Assembly: GCA_903890485.1 (NCBI GenBank)
Contig: CAITBM010000008.1
Coordinates: forward strand, 1 to 64,000
Source: an uncultured Opitutaceae bacterium
GTDB taxonomy: Bacteria; Verrucomicrobiota; Verrucomicrobiia; Opitutales; Opitutaceae
Direction of reading: 5' to 3'
Length of the DNA: 64,000 bases
Part shown: in pieces, positions 1 through 7,259 of the stretch
Numbering within the stretch: the stretch's first letter is position 1
Layout of the letters: each line of letters begins with the position of its first letter
Program-made: the position numbers and the translations under genes
The notes under the pieces: generated by a model
What the model was told of the DNA's origin: nothing
The model's input: only the letters and a program-made list of their open reading frames with translations
The model's database searches: none

Positions 1-140
1 CCAAAAAGGTCCTGGAGTACGCTCTCGAAAAAAAATTGTGAGCCCGGCGCACAAGAAGGAGGTCGTGCAAGCGGCCGTCAAAGATGGGGTGTGCTCCGGG
101 CGGGCAGGATGCCGGATCCTCGGTCTGTCGAGGTCGGGCT
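1..140 (+). mobile_element. IS3-family remnant (orfA tail and orfB head)
   Basis: The window opens inside a frame reading KKVLEYALEKKL and ending TGA at 39-41, like the C-terminus of an IS3-family OrfA. In the -1 frame a GTG at 38 starts SPAHKKEVVQAAV, continuing through GCRILGLSRS, which matches the usual start of IS3 OrfB. The two frames are joined by a run of eight A. The OrfB similarity stops at about position 137-147, so the transposase core (DDE domain) is absent and the element is dead here. The left part lies outside the window. The family call rests on recognisable OrfB N-terminal motifs and the overlapping-frame layout. Confidence 0.7.
28..36 (+). other. IS3 programmed -1 frameshift slippery run (A8)
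   Basis: Eight consecutive A (28-35) followed by TTG lie at the OrfA/OrfB overlap. OrfA reads GAA AAA AAA TTG TGA in frame; a one-base backward slip enters the OrfB frame just before its GTG. IS3-family elements are known to make OrfAB transposase by -1 slippage on A-rich heptamers. No product can form now, because OrfB is truncated. Confidence 0.6.
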
Positions 141-960
141 TAAGCAGTTCTACCTTCTCAGGGACTTCTTGGTCTGCGCGCATTGCGATTCGTACTTCAG
201 CGGTCGCCTGTATCGCAAGCAGTACCGAGCGGTCTATTACTGCCCCCGCCACGAACGCCTACGGGACGACCCCTACTCCAAGAACCTCAAGCATTGCGAA
301 CAGAACGCTTACCTTCGGATCGAGGAGACTGACGACCTCGTCTGGAATACGGTAGTAGACGTGCTCTCAACGTCCCATCGCTACAAGGAGGAGATCAAGC
401 TGCTCACCATCAATGCTAAGGGTCCACAACGGGACCGGAAGCAAGAAATAGCGATGCTGACGAAGCGATTGAAGGCGATCGGCGCGGAGCGCCGTCGGAT
501 CGAGACCATGCTCGGAACAGTCGAGGCTGGCAACCTGATCGCTCCCGATAGCGAGAACCGCTTCCAAGGAGTGATCCAGACGCTTAAAAAGGAGGTCGAC
601 GACCTTCAGGGAGAACGCGTCGCGATGGAGAAGCGGATCAAGGACCTTGAAAACGTCTCTCGGTGGACGGACTGGATGGCGGAGTTCGGCACCAAGATCA
701 CGGAATTGAGGCAGCTGACGGGCGAGAAGCGGAAGGACTTCCTCAAGGGAGTGGTAGACACCATCCGGGTAACCAAGACTGCGCCGACTCAGGTCCAACT
801 GGAGATCCTTTTCAAGCAACCGTTCGTGGAGGACCTTCTGGTCAAGTCCAGCGACCCCGGCGACCGTAGAAAATACAAAATCGAGGACGGGAAGTCCTCG
901 ATTCGTATTCCTTTAGTCCTTGGCGGACCAAGGACTAAGGAGCTTTCAGTACCGACCTGA
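139..960 (+). pseudogene. Large serine recombinase, C-terminal fragment
   Basis: This is an open frame of about 270 residues that begins abruptly at the IS3 junction with YLLRDFLVCAHC. That matches the recombinase zinc beta-ribbon: CxxC near the start, then CPRH and a later Cys. It is followed by DDLVWNTVVDVL and a long coiled-coil segment, the usual order at the C-terminus of large serine integrases. The N-terminal resolvase domain with the catalytic serine and the Recombinase domain are missing, so the fragment cannot be active. The stretch looks less GC-rich than the rest of the window, in keeping with acquired DNA. An in-frame ATG exists at 91 but lies in IS3-derived sequence. Confidence 0.75.
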
Positions 961-979
961 ACCGTATGTTATACGGACC

Positions 980-2014
980 TCAGGATGTCGGCACCGACTG
1001 GATTGTCTTCACGATGCGGCCGGCAACCAGGTACGGATCGGCGGCGGAATTCGGACGACGATCCTCGAGGTAGCCCTTGTAGCCATTGTTGACAAAGCTG
1101 TGCGGGATGCGAACCGAGGCGCCGCGGTCGGCAAGTCCATAGCTGAACTTGTCGATCGACTGGGTCTCGTGCAGGCCGGTGAGACGCAGGTGGTTCTCCG
1201 GGCCGTACACGGCGATATGCTCGTCGCGGTGCTTGTTGAACGCCTCCATAAGCTTTTCGAAGTAGGCCTTGCCGCCCACCTCGCGCAGGTACTTGGTTGA
1301 GAAATTCGAGTGCATTCCCGAGCCGTTCCAGTCGAGGGGCTGGTTGAACGGAGCCAGGATCGGCTTGCAGCGCCACTCGATGTCGATCTCGTAGGCCTCG
1401 CCCAGGCGGGCGAGGATGTAGCGGGCGACCCACATCTGGTCGGCAGCGTTCTTGGATCCCTTGCCGAAGATCTGGAACTCCCACTGGCCCTTGGCGACCT
1501 CGGCGTTGATGCCCTCAAGGTTGATCCCCGCGGCCAAGCAGATGTCGATGTGTTCCTCGACGATCTTGCGGGCGACGGAGCCCACATTCTTGTAGCCGAC
1601 ACCGGTGTAATACGGGCCCTGGGGCCCCGGGAAGCCGCCCTTCGGAAACCCGAGGGGGGCGCCATCCTTGTAGAAGAAATATTCCTGCTCGAATCCAAAC
1701 CAGGTATCCGGGTCATCCGGGATCGTCGCGCGCGAATTCGACGGGTGCGGCGTCTTTTGGTCCGGCATCAGGACCTCGCACATGACGAGGACTCCGTCCT
1801 TGCGGGTGATGTCGGGGTAGACCGCCACCGGCTTGAGGACGCAGTCGGAGCTTTTGCCTTCGGCCTGCTGGGTCGAGCTCCCGTCAAAGCCCCACAGGGG
1901 GAGCTGTTCGAGCTTGGGGAAGCTGGCGAACTCTTTGATCTGGGTCTTGCTGCGCAGGCTGGCGAGGGGCGTGTAGCCGTCCAGCCAGATGTATTCGAGT
2001 TTGTATTTGGGCAT
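980..2014 (-). CDS. glnII: Type II (eukaryote-like) glutamine synthetase
   Basis: Makes glutamine from glutamate, ammonia and ATP in the cytoplasm. At 344 residues it has GSII length rather than the roughly 470 of GlnA type I. Motifs seen: LPLWGFDGSST near residue 40 (beta-grasp domain), WFGFEQEYF near 110 (metal and glutamate site), PQGPYYTGVG, NGSGMHSNFST near 230, and the C-terminal RRPNSAADPYLV. The GSI adenylylation region is absent, as expected for the class. It is transcribed alone, away from the next operon, and a sigma-54-like promoter lies about 110 bases upstream, consistent with nitrogen control. The stop is only 20 bases from the recombinase remnant, so the old insertion lies immediately downstream. 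Confidence 0.95.
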   Translation of the reverse strand: MPKYKLEYIWLDGYTPLASLRSKTQIKEFASFPKLEQLPLWGFDGSSTQQAEGKSSDCVLKPVAVYPDITRKDGVLVMCEVLMPDQKTPHPSNSRATIPDDPDTWFGFEQEYFFYKDGAPLGFPKGGFPGPQGPYYTGVGYKNVGSVARKIVEEHIDICLAAGINLEGINAEVAKGQWEFQIFGKGSKNAADQMWVARYILARLGEAYEIDIEWRCKPILAPFNQPLDWNGSGMHSNFSTKYLREVGGKAYFEKLMEAFNKHRDEHIAVYGPENHLRLTGLHETQSIDKFSYGLADRGASVRIPHSFVNNGYKGYLEDRRPNSAADPYLVAGRIVKTIQSVPTS

Positions 2015-2125
2015 GGTGAGAGAAGTGATCTATGGGGGGTTTGGTCGAGCACCCCGGATACCGAAGGCGGGGTGAATAGCGAATTCCACCCGCATTCTGC
2101 AAACGAGAAACTCGGGTCCAGATTC

Positions 2126-2141
2126 AGCACCAAGCGTGCCA
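2126..2141 (-). promoter_or_regulatory. Sigma-54-type promoter of glnII
   Basis: On the minus strand the sequence reads TGGCACGCTTGGTGCT. It has GG and GC dinucleotides with exactly the spacing of the sigma-54 (RpoN) -24/-12 consensus TGGCACGN4TTGCW, with one mismatch in the TTGC half. It points at glnII and would give a leader of about 100 bases. Sigma-54 control of glutamine synthetase by NtrC-type activators is well established in other bacteria; no rpoN or ntrC gene is in this window. Confidence 0.65.
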
Positions 2142-2181
2142 GAGGCAACCAGAAGATGGCTTCCCTTTATTATTTTTTAAT

Positions 2182-2196
2182 GGGAATATTCATCCC
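2182..2196. promoter_or_regulatory. Palindromic site upstream of the glnII promoter
   Basis: GGGAATATTCATCCC contains the perfect 8-base palindrome GAATATTC flanked by GGG and CCC. It lies about 45 bases upstream of the -24 element, beside an AT-rich run (2160-2180). That is a suitable distance for an enhancer-binding activator. The remainder of the 2015-2269 gap holds no gene that I can support. Confidence 0.25.
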
Positions 2197-2269
2197 TCGG
2201 CAGGTGACCTACTTAGACCCGGCGCTTGCAACAATCTGGCCCCCGAGGAACCCTACCCCACCCTCCTAA

Positions 2270-2686
2270 ATGCACGAGATGAAAGATACTGCCCGGGCGC
2301 TGGTGCGGATCAGCTTTGACGGGCGTGTCCACAAGACCTTCCGAGGCCACATGGCCAAGGAGCGATTTGAAAACGAGGTGAGGGTCCTCAAGCACCTCGA
2401 GGAGAAGGGCTGCCCCTTCGTCCCCCGGCTGCTCGAGTCGGACCCCGAGCAGCTGAAGATCGTCACCACCAACTGCGGAACCCGCGTCGACCAGGTCAAT
2501 TCCGAGCGCCTGAAGGAGCTCTTTGCCGAGCTTGAGCCATTCGGCGTACGCCATGAGGACCGGGAGCTTCGCAACATCACGTACCGGACCTCGGACGGGC
2601 GGTTCTGCATCATCGACTTTGAGTTCGCGACGATCCTCGACGGGGGTGCCAACGTCGTCTCCCTGAAGCCCTCGGCCGCACAATGA
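2270..2686 (+). CDS. Minimal protein-kinase-like protein
   Basis: A 138-residue protein with a compressed kinase fold. Lys22 (HKTF) is placed like the ATP-binding lysine, Glu36 (ENEV) like the helix-C glutamate, His95-Asp97 in HEDRELRNI like HRDxxxxN with Asn102, and Asp116 in IIDFEFA replaces DFG. The activation segment and most of the C-lobe are absent, as in small RIO/Bud32-type kinases. The stop overlaps the start of the PP2C phosphatase (ATGA), implying coupled translation and a kinase-phosphatase pair. Substrate unknown. Activity is an inference, since Gly of DFG is Glu here. Confidence 0.7.
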   Translation: MHEMKDTARALVRISFDGRVHKTFRGHMAKERFENEVRVLKHLEEKGCPFVPRLLESDPEQLKIVTTNCGTRVDQVNSERLKELFAELEPFGVRHEDRELRNITYRTSDGRFCIIDFEFATILDGGANVVSLKPSAAQ

Positions 2687-3588
2687 GTTCAGACACCCCG
2701 ACCTCCGGCGAGACCGACCCCAGGGGCTCCGTACCCGCCCTGCACTGGTCGGGCGTCACCGACATCGGGCGGTTCCGCCCGAACAACGAGGACTCCTTCC
2801 TCGCGATGAAGTTCAACGGCCACGAGGTGAGCTACCTGGGAAAGACCGGGGAAGACTCCATGGAGGGGGCCGACTACGTGTTTGCGGTGAGCGACGGCAT
2901 GGGCGGTGCCCGGTCCGGGGAATTCGCAAGCCGGGTCGCCGTCGACCGCATCACGAAGCTGCTCCCCCGGAGCTTCCGACTGAACGCAGCCGGCATCGCG
3001 GGGGGATTCACCGACATCCTCTTGGAACTCTACTCGGCCATCCACGCCGACATGCTCCAGCTCGGCTACTCCTACCAGGAGTGCGCAGGCATGGGCGCGA
3101 CACTCAGCCTCTGCTGGTTCCGCCCGGACTGGATGTATTTCGCCCACATTGGGGACAGCCGGATCTATTACCTGCCGGCCGAGGGCGGCCTCACGCAGCT
3201 CACCCACGACCACACCCATGTCGGGTGGATGCGCCGCAAGGGGGAGCTCAACGAGCGCGAGGCCCGCACCCATCCCCGGCGCAACGCGCTCCAGCAGTCT
3301 CTCGGGGCCGGGACGCAGTTCATCGAGCCCCACATCGGCGCAGTCGGCTACCGGCCCGGGGACCGGTTCCTCATCTGCTCGGACGGGCTGGTCGACGGAC
3401 TCTGGGACCGCCAGATTGAGGAGATCATCCGGACCCAAAGGAGGGCGCCCGGGGAACCGACCGTCGCGCAGCGCCTCGTGAACGATGCCGTCAGCAATTC
3501 CGGTCGCGACAACACCACCGCCCTCATTGTAGAGATACCCCGAACCCCGCAACCCGAGCCGGCCCCGGCCGGCCCAATCCTAACGTGA
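2683..3588 (+). CDS. PP2C-family serine/threonine protein phosphatase
   Basis: A 301-residue cytoplasmic metal-dependent phosphatase. PP2C motifs occur in order: IGRFRPNNEDSF (motif 1 Asp), AVSDGMGG (motif 2), GATLSLCW, HIGDSRIYY, LICSDGLVDG and GRDNTTALIVEI (last metal Asp). The family removes phosphate from Ser/Thr residues using two Mg/Mn ions. Its ATG overlaps the stop of the minimal kinase, and its TGA overlaps the GTG of the next gene, so three genes form one tightly coupled operon. No membrane segment is visible. It probably opposes the preceding kinase or a related one. Confidence 0.92.
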   Translation: MSSDTPTSGETDPRGSVPALHWSGVTDIGRFRPNNEDSFLAMKFNGHEVSYLGKTGEDSMEGADYVFAVSDGMGGARSGEFASRVAVDRITKLLPRSFRLNAAGIAGGFTDILLELYSAIHADMLQLGYSYQECAGMGATLSLCWFRPDWMYFAHIGDSRIYYLPAEGGLTQLTHDHTHVGWMRRKGELNEREARTHPRRNALQQSLGAGTQFIEPHIGAVGYRPGDRFLICSDGLVDGLWDRQIEEIIRTQRRAPGEPTVAQRLVNDAVSNSGRDNTTALIVEIPRTPQPEPAPAGPILT

Positions 3589-3944
3589 ACCTGATCTTCG
3601 TCTACGGCACCCTGAAGCACGGGGGCCACAACCACCACTTCATGGTCGGCCAGACCTTTCTGTCCTCGGGGCACACGCTGCCGGGCTACACCCTCTTCGA
3701 TCTGGGCGGATACCCGGGCCTGGTCGCCCATCCGGACGACACCGAGGGCGTGAGTGGCGAGGTTTGGTCCGTGGACGACGCCTGCCTTGCCGGGCTAGAC
3801 GTCCTTGAGGGCACGGCCGAGGGTCTCTACGGCAGGGCTGCCGTCCCTCTCCTCGCGCCCTTTGACGGGAAGCGGGTCGAGGCCTACTTCTACCTGATGA
3901 GTGTGAGGGACCGGGCGCGAGTCGGGGAGACGTGGAGCAGCTAG
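3585..3944 (+). CDS. Gamma-glutamylcyclotransferase-like (GGCT/YtfP) protein
   Basis: A 119-residue protein with the GGCT-fold signature VYGTLKHGG at residues 5-13 and the later GEVWSVDD and LDVLEG, where the Glu of LDVLEG matches the usual catalytic glutamate position. Relatives cleave gamma-glutamyl-amine links or release 5-oxoproline, but the bacterial YtfP-type function is poorly defined. The start is GTG overlapping the PP2C stop, so it is the third gene of the operon. Convergent with dnaX, 25 bases away. Confidence 0.82.
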   Translation: MNLIFVYGTLKHGGHNHHFMVGQTFLSSGHTLPGYTLFDLGGYPGLVAHPDDTEGVSGEVWSVDDACLAGLDVLEGTAEGLYGRAAVPLLAPFDGKRVEAYFYLMSVRDRARVGETWSS

Positions 3945-3969
3945 AGCCGAGAAGGGGCCCCCTTCCGAA

Positions 3970-5462
3970 CTAGTTCTTGCCCCCTGAGCCTTTGGTCGGA
4001 TCGGACGGCGCCCCGACGGCACTGTACCGCCTTACGCTCGTGAATTTCGCCCTGAAGAGGTCATCGAGAAGCGCCATCACCGGGGCCGGGACCTTGGCCA
4101 CGACGGCGTCGAGCGGGGGGAGCTTGTCGCCCACCAAGGGAAGCGCATCAGGCTCCACCTTGGGCGCAGGGGTATCGCCCCGCGCGGCCGCCTCGGCCAG
4201 GAAGGATGACTCGTCGGCCTCGTCGGGCCATTCGCCCACCTCCTCAGTGGCCGAAGCGGGAGGCTCGACGGAGCCAAGCCCAGCAAGCCGGGACTCCAGC
4301 CTCTCAATCAGTCCTTTTTTTTTTCGCCGCCCTCGCTGCTTCCGGGGGACTCGGCCGCCAGGGCCGCCAATTCCTTGATCAGGCTGTCGATGGCGCGTGC
4401 ACGGCTCGCGTCGACGGCCTTCAGGAGGGTCACCTCAAAATTGATCTTTTCGGCGAGGCCAAGCTTAACGCTCCCCTCTCCCTCCCGAAGGGCGTCCAGC
4501 AGGCGCGTGAGCTGCTCGGTTGTCATGACATTGCCCAGGCGCGTGCTGCGGCCCCCGGAGGAAATCGAATCCAGGAGAGCCGTCCTCACCATCGTCTGGA
4601 GGTCGGTGAGGAGCCGCACCAGGTCCCTTCCCGCCGAGTCGCACTCATCGACGATCGCCACGATCCGGCGTTGGTCCCCCGCCGCAAGCGCCGCCGCGAG
4701 CTCGGAAACCTTGGATTCGGAGACAAGGCCGTACACGTCAAGGACGTCGGCCTCGGCAATCTCCCCGCCGCAGAAGGCGATCATCTGGTCCAGGATCGAC
4801 TGCGCGTCCCTCATGCCCCCGTCGGCAAGTCGAGCGATACAGGACAGGGCGGCCGCATCCACCTTCACCTTTTCGGCGTCCGCGATGGACTTGAGCCGGG
4901 CTGAGATCAGGTCTGCGGAGATGGGCTTCAGGTCAAAGCGCTGGCAACGCGAGAGGATCGTCGGGAGCACCTTCTGGACCTCCGTTGTAGCAAAGACGAA
5001 CTTAACGTGGGGTGGAGGCTCCTCCAGGGTCTTAAGCAGCGCGTTGAACGCGGCCGTCGAGAGCATGTGCACCTCGTCGATGATGTAGATCTTGAACTTG
5101 CCCTGCGCCGGCGTGTAGCGGGAGGTCTCCCTCAAATCGCGGACCTGCTCGACGCTGTTGTTGGACGCGCCATCGATCTCGATGACATCGAGGTGGCTGC
5201 CCTCGGCGATGGCCACGACCGCGGGGTCGGCCAGGTCGAAATCCGCCTTGGGCCCCCCGGTGCAATTGAGCGCCTTGGCGAAGATCCTGGCAATCGAGGT
5301 CTTACCGGTGCCCCTCGGCCCAACAAGGAGGTAGGCATGGGCAATCCGCCCGCGGGCAATCGCGTTTCGGAGGGTGCGCACGACATGGTCCTGGCCGACG
5401 ACGTCGCCGAACGTCTGGGGCCGCCATTTGCGCGCGATGACCTGGTAGGCTGAGGCGGACAA
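3970..5462 (-). CDS. dnaX: DNA polymerase III tau subunit (dnaX, via -1 frameshift)
   Basis: Full-length clamp-loader subunit formed if the ribosome or polymerase slips by one base on the A10 run at 4315-4324. After the slip the frame reads [11 protein letters not shown], then an acidic Ala/Pro-rich linker, then a C-terminal block [13 protein letters not shown], and ends in SGGKN, giving about 497 residues. In E. coli tau comes from full reading and gamma from a -1 slip; here, as in Thermus-type genes, the zero frame is the short form. The tail would bind polymerase alpha and helicase. The start is taken as TTG at 5462, because earlier in-frame codons run into SRP RNA. Confidence 0.75.
4308..5462 (-). 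CDS. dnaX: DNA polymerase III gamma subunit (dnaX zero-frame product)
   Basis: ATPase of the clamp loader, 384 residues from TTG 5462. It opens [20 protein letters not shown], the canonical DnaX start, and shows Walker [25 protein letters not shown], Walker B IIDEVHML, and sensor/arginine-finger segments ([18 protein letters not shown]). It ends EGGEKKKD directly after the A10 run. The Cys4 zinc module normally between Walker A and IDGAS is missing: only one Cys (LNC) remains in about 30 residues. No strong Shine-Dalgarno precedes the TTG. The frame stays open to 5600, but that part overlaps the SRP RNA and has no DnaX similarity. Confidence 0.93.
   Translation of the reverse strand: MSASAYQVIARKWRPQTFGDVVGQDHVVRTLRNAIARGRIAHAYLLVGPRGTGKTSIARIFAKALNCTGGPKADFDLADPAVVAIAEGSHLDVIEIDGASNNSVEQVRDLRETSRYTPAQGKFKIYIIDEVHMLSTAAFNALLKTLEEPPPHVKFVFATTEVQKVLPTILSRCQRFDLKPISADLISARLKSIADAEKVKVDAAALSCIARLADGGMRDAQSILDQMIAFCGGEIAEADVLDVYGLVSESKVSELAAALAAGDQRRIVAIVDECDSAGRDLVRLLTDLQTMVRTALLDSISSGGRSTRLGNVMTTEQLTRLLDALREGEGSVKLGLAEKINFEVTLLKAVDASRARAIDSLIKELAALAAESPGSSEGGEKKKD
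4314..4325 (-). other. dnaX slippage/frameshift site (A10)
   Basis: On the minus strand the sequence is GAAAAAAAAAAGGACTGA, a run of ten A just before the zero-frame stop. It holds the A AAA AAA heptamer. A one-base backward slip, or one extra A added in transcription, enters an open frame of about 114 codons. Such runs make the two dnaX products in E. coli (ribosomal) and Thermus (transcriptional). Which mechanism acts here cannot be told from sequence. Confidence 0.8.
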
Positions 5463-5491
5463 GGAGGGGACTCTAGGAGGGAAAGATGAAG

Positions 5492-5589
5492 TGGCCAGGC
5501 ACTCCACGGCACTGGTAGAACGTCGGTACCGTTGCTGCCTTCCGGCCCTGGCGGGGTTCGCGCGTCTGCCCATGCATGGCGCCTGGCCG
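5492..5589 (-). ncRNA. ffs: Signal recognition particle RNA (small bacterial type)
   Basis: On the minus strand the segment runs from GGCCAGGC to GCCTGGCC, which pair perfectly as the closing helix. Between them lies the SRP domain IV signature CCAGGGCCGGAAGGCAGCAA with the GGAA tetraloop that binds Ffh. The length of about 97 bases fits the short eubacterial 4.5S form. It sits directly upstream of dnaX on the same strand, an arrangement common in bacteria, so the two may share transcription. Confidence 0.95.
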
Positions 5590-5626
5590 AGGCGGAACAT
5601 GCGCCCCCGCGCCGGGGCCGCAACAC

Positions 5627-6109
5627 CTATTTAACCGGCTCCGGCGGCGGCGCCTTGGGTTCGCCCTGGAAAAATTTCTGCTGTCCCTGGCGGAATTGCT
5701 GCAAGCGCTCGCGCTGCTGGGAGATAAGCTCCTCAAACTTGACGCGCTGCTCGGTCGTGAGGATATCGGCGATCTGGTCCTGCATCTTCTCGATTGTCAG
5801 GGCGGTGGTGAGCTGCACCTCGCGGCGCTCCCGACCAAGCCGGGCTGCCGTCCGCTTCACGATGGGCTCGATCTTTGCCCTTTGCTCCTCCGTGAGGTCG
5901 AGCTTCTCGGCGAAGCTGCGCATGAGCTGGGGGCCAAATCCCATGGGGCCCTGCGCCGGCCGGATGCCGAGCTGCGAAAGAATGGCGGTGTTTGCCCGCG
6001 GCCTGCCCGCTGCCCACTTGATGATCCCGAGCGCGGTTGCCCCGCCCGTCACCAGACCGGCGACAAAGATGGCGATCGTTGCCAGGACTACTTGCCAGGT
6101 TTTTGCCAT
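5627..6109 (-). CDS. Membrane-anchored periplasmic Spy/CnrX-like protein
   Basis: A 160-residue protein. Residues 5-30 form an uncleaved N-terminal membrane segment ([17 protein letters not shown]). The remainder is helical and periplasmic, with two LTxxQ-like motifs, LTEEQRAKI near 73 and [12 protein letters not shown] near 120. These are typical of Spy/CpxP/CnrX-type chaperone or metal-sensor proteins. A Gln- and Arg-rich segment and the end [10 protein letters not shown] follow. It is the third gene behind the ECF sigma factor and may report envelope stress to it; that role is inferred from position. No metal-binding His/Cys cluster is evident. Confidence 0.7.
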   Translation of the reverse strand: MAKTWQVVLATIAIFVAGLVTGGATALGIIKWAAGRPRANTAILSQLGIRPAQGPMGFGPQLMRSFAEKLDLTEEQRAKIEPIVKRTAARLGRERREVQLTTALTIEKMQDQIADILTTEQRVKFEELISQQRERLQQFRQGQQKFFQGEPKAPPPEPVK

Positions 6110-6111
6110 GG

Positions 6112-6414
6112 TCAGGTCCCCAGGTTGACGACTTCGGCGATCGGATCATCGACCGAGGCGGTGGTGTCGGCGTCGAACGCCGAGGTGATCGCCGAGAAGT
6201 TGATCGCAACCGCGGCTACGGCGAAAGCGCAGGCAACCAAGGCTGCGCGAAGGGAAAGCCGGGCGAACGCCGAAGCACGCGGCTCGCGCTGCTCAAACGC
6301 GAGCGCGGCCACGCGGGTCGAAAACCCGAACGGGGCCGACTCGTCGCGAGCCGCTGCCGGCGCCTTGCGTGCGGCGGCCAGCAGCTTTTCCAGAGACTGC
6401 TCGGGATTATTCAT
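6112..6414 (-). CDS. Single-span membrane protein, putative anti-sigma factor
   Basis: A 100-residue protein whose start overlaps the stop of the ECF sigma gene (ATGA). It has an N-terminal cytoplasmic helix-rich part (SLEKLLAAARKAP), one membrane segment near residues 54-76 (AALVACAFAVAAVAINF) and a short acidic outside tail. Position and topology suggest an anti-sigma factor. The zinc anti-sigma motif HxxxCxxC is absent and I see no other known anti-sigma domain, so the role is inferred from context. Confidence 0.55.
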   Translation of the reverse strand: MNNPEQSLEKLLAAARKAPAAARDESAPFGFSTRVAALAFEQREPRASAFARLSLRAALVACAFAVAAVAINFSAITSAFDADTTASVDDPIAEVVNLGT

Positions 6415-7001
6415 ACGCGCTCCTTTTCGATAAGTTCACGGTAAAAACGTTGCAACTTCCGTCTGGCCCTAAAGGCCCGCACCTTCACCAAGGTCTGGTT
6501 CCATCCGGTCAATTGGCTGATCTCGGCAATCGAGCGCTGCTCGAGGTCAAGGTACTGGATCACGAGCCGGTCCTCGGGCTTGAGCTGGTCGAGCAGCTTG
6601 TGGACGAGTTCCTTGGCCGAGGCCGCCTCGTCCGGGGCCACGTCGTGCTCGTTCGTGATGACCGAATCCAGGACCTGGGTCTCCTTCTCAGAAAGGTCCG
6701 CCCACCTGAGCTCGGGCCGGCGCTTCTGCGCCCTCAGGTGGTCGATGCACGTCGTCACGGCGATGCGGGACACCCAGTGGGGGAAAGGCACGGCACCCTG
6801 ATACTGGTCTATCCGGGTGAACATTTTCATAAAAACTTCCTGGGCAAGGTCTTCTTCAGGAACCCTGCGGGGGAGATGGGCCCGGACAATGCGGATGACC
6901 AACGGGTGGAGGTGTTCCACGAGCTCTCGCGCAGCAGTCTGATCGCGCTGGCGAACGCGACCAAGACAGCCAGCCAGATCAAACGACTGGTCGTCAGGCA
7001 T
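6411..7001 (-). CDS. ECF-type RNA polymerase sigma factor (RpoE-like)
   Basis: A 196-residue sigma-70-family factor with only regions 2 and 4. Region 2 is at residues 25-95 (DLAQEVFMKMFTRIDQY, FPHWVSRIAVTTCIDHLR). Region 4 is at 135-190 (LKPEDRLVIQYLDLEQRSIAEI with the helix-turn-helix LTGWNQTLVKVRAFRARRKL). It directs core polymerase to a stress or envelope regulon. First gene of a three-gene minus-strand operon with a membrane protein and a Spy-like periplasmic protein, the usual setting for envelope-sensing ECF factors. Confidence 0.93.
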   Translation of the reverse strand: MPDDQSFDLAGCLGRVRQRDQTAARELVEHLHPLVIRIVRAHLPRRVPEEDLAQEVFMKMFTRIDQYQGAVPFPHWVSRIAVTTCIDHLRAQKRRPELRWADLSEKETQVLDSVITNEHDVAPDEAASAKELVHKLLDQLKPEDRLVIQYLDLEQRSIAEISQLTGWNQTLVKVRAFRARRKLQRFYRELIEKERV

Positions 7002-7096
7002 AAGTTAATGGAGGCAACATCGTACACATACTGCAAGACGCCGATGGGACCCGGCCGGTTACCGGGTACTTTCCCCGGTCCGGTCCTTCGGTCCAA

Positions 7097-7124
7097 GGGC
7101 GCCCCAGGAGCCTGGGGGCGGCCC
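7097..7124. other. Strong hairpin in the rpoE-leuA gap
   Basis: CCCCAGG and CCTGGGG (7102-7108 and 7111-7117), flanked by GGGC and GCCC, form a GC-rich stem. A second hairpin, ACCCGG/CCGGGT, lies at 7049-7067. Neither is followed by a T run. They separate two divergent transcripts, and I can assign no function. Confidence 0.35.
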
Positions 7125-7141
7125 TAACCCATCCCGGTCGC

Positions 7142-7171
7142 TTGACTTTCCCCCGTCCGGGCCGATGTAGT
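7142..7171 (+). promoter_or_regulatory. Candidate sigma-70-type promoter for leuA
   Basis: TTGACT at 7142-7147 and TGTAGT at 7166-7171, 18 bases apart, resemble -35 and -10 boxes. Transcription would begin near 7178, immediately before the small leader frame, giving leuA a leader of about 175 bases. Confidence 0.4.
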
Positions 7172-7180
7172 AGCTCAAAG

Positions 7181-7231
7181 ATGGTTCCTGCCTTCCAGGC
7201 CCTTCGACTTACTTTCGCGCACGACCTGTAG
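7181..7231 (+). CDS. Possible leader peptide of leuA (16 residues)
   Basis: ATG to TAG encodes MVPAFQALRLTFAHDL, with three leucines in sixteen codons. The last codons (GCG CAC GAC CTG) form the 5' arm of the hairpin at 7218-7259, so a ribosome on this frame would change folding. This geometry resembles transcription attenuators of leucine operons, but the leucine content is modest and no Shine-Dalgarno is evident. It may be chance. Confidence 0.3.
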   Translation: MVPAFQALRLTFAHDL

Positions 7232-7259
7232 AGGACGCCGCCTAGCGGCGGGTCGTGCG
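7218..7259 (+). promoter_or_regulatory. Nested hairpin in the leuA leader
   Basis: CGCACGACC (7218-7226) pairs perfectly with GGTCGTGCG (7251-7259). Inside, CGCCGC pairs with GCGGCG around a CTA loop (7236-7250), leaving a nine-base bulge. TAGGCCTTTTGACCCTTTT follows, a T-rich tract. It could be an attenuator or a stable leader structure for leuA, whose ATG is 94 bases downstream. Confidence 0.55.

Noticed and set aside
5463-5600. Upstream extension of the dnaX frame to an ATG at 5600
   Set aside because: The extension overlaps the SRP RNA almost entirely and shows no DnaX similarity; DnaX homology begins right at TTG 5462.
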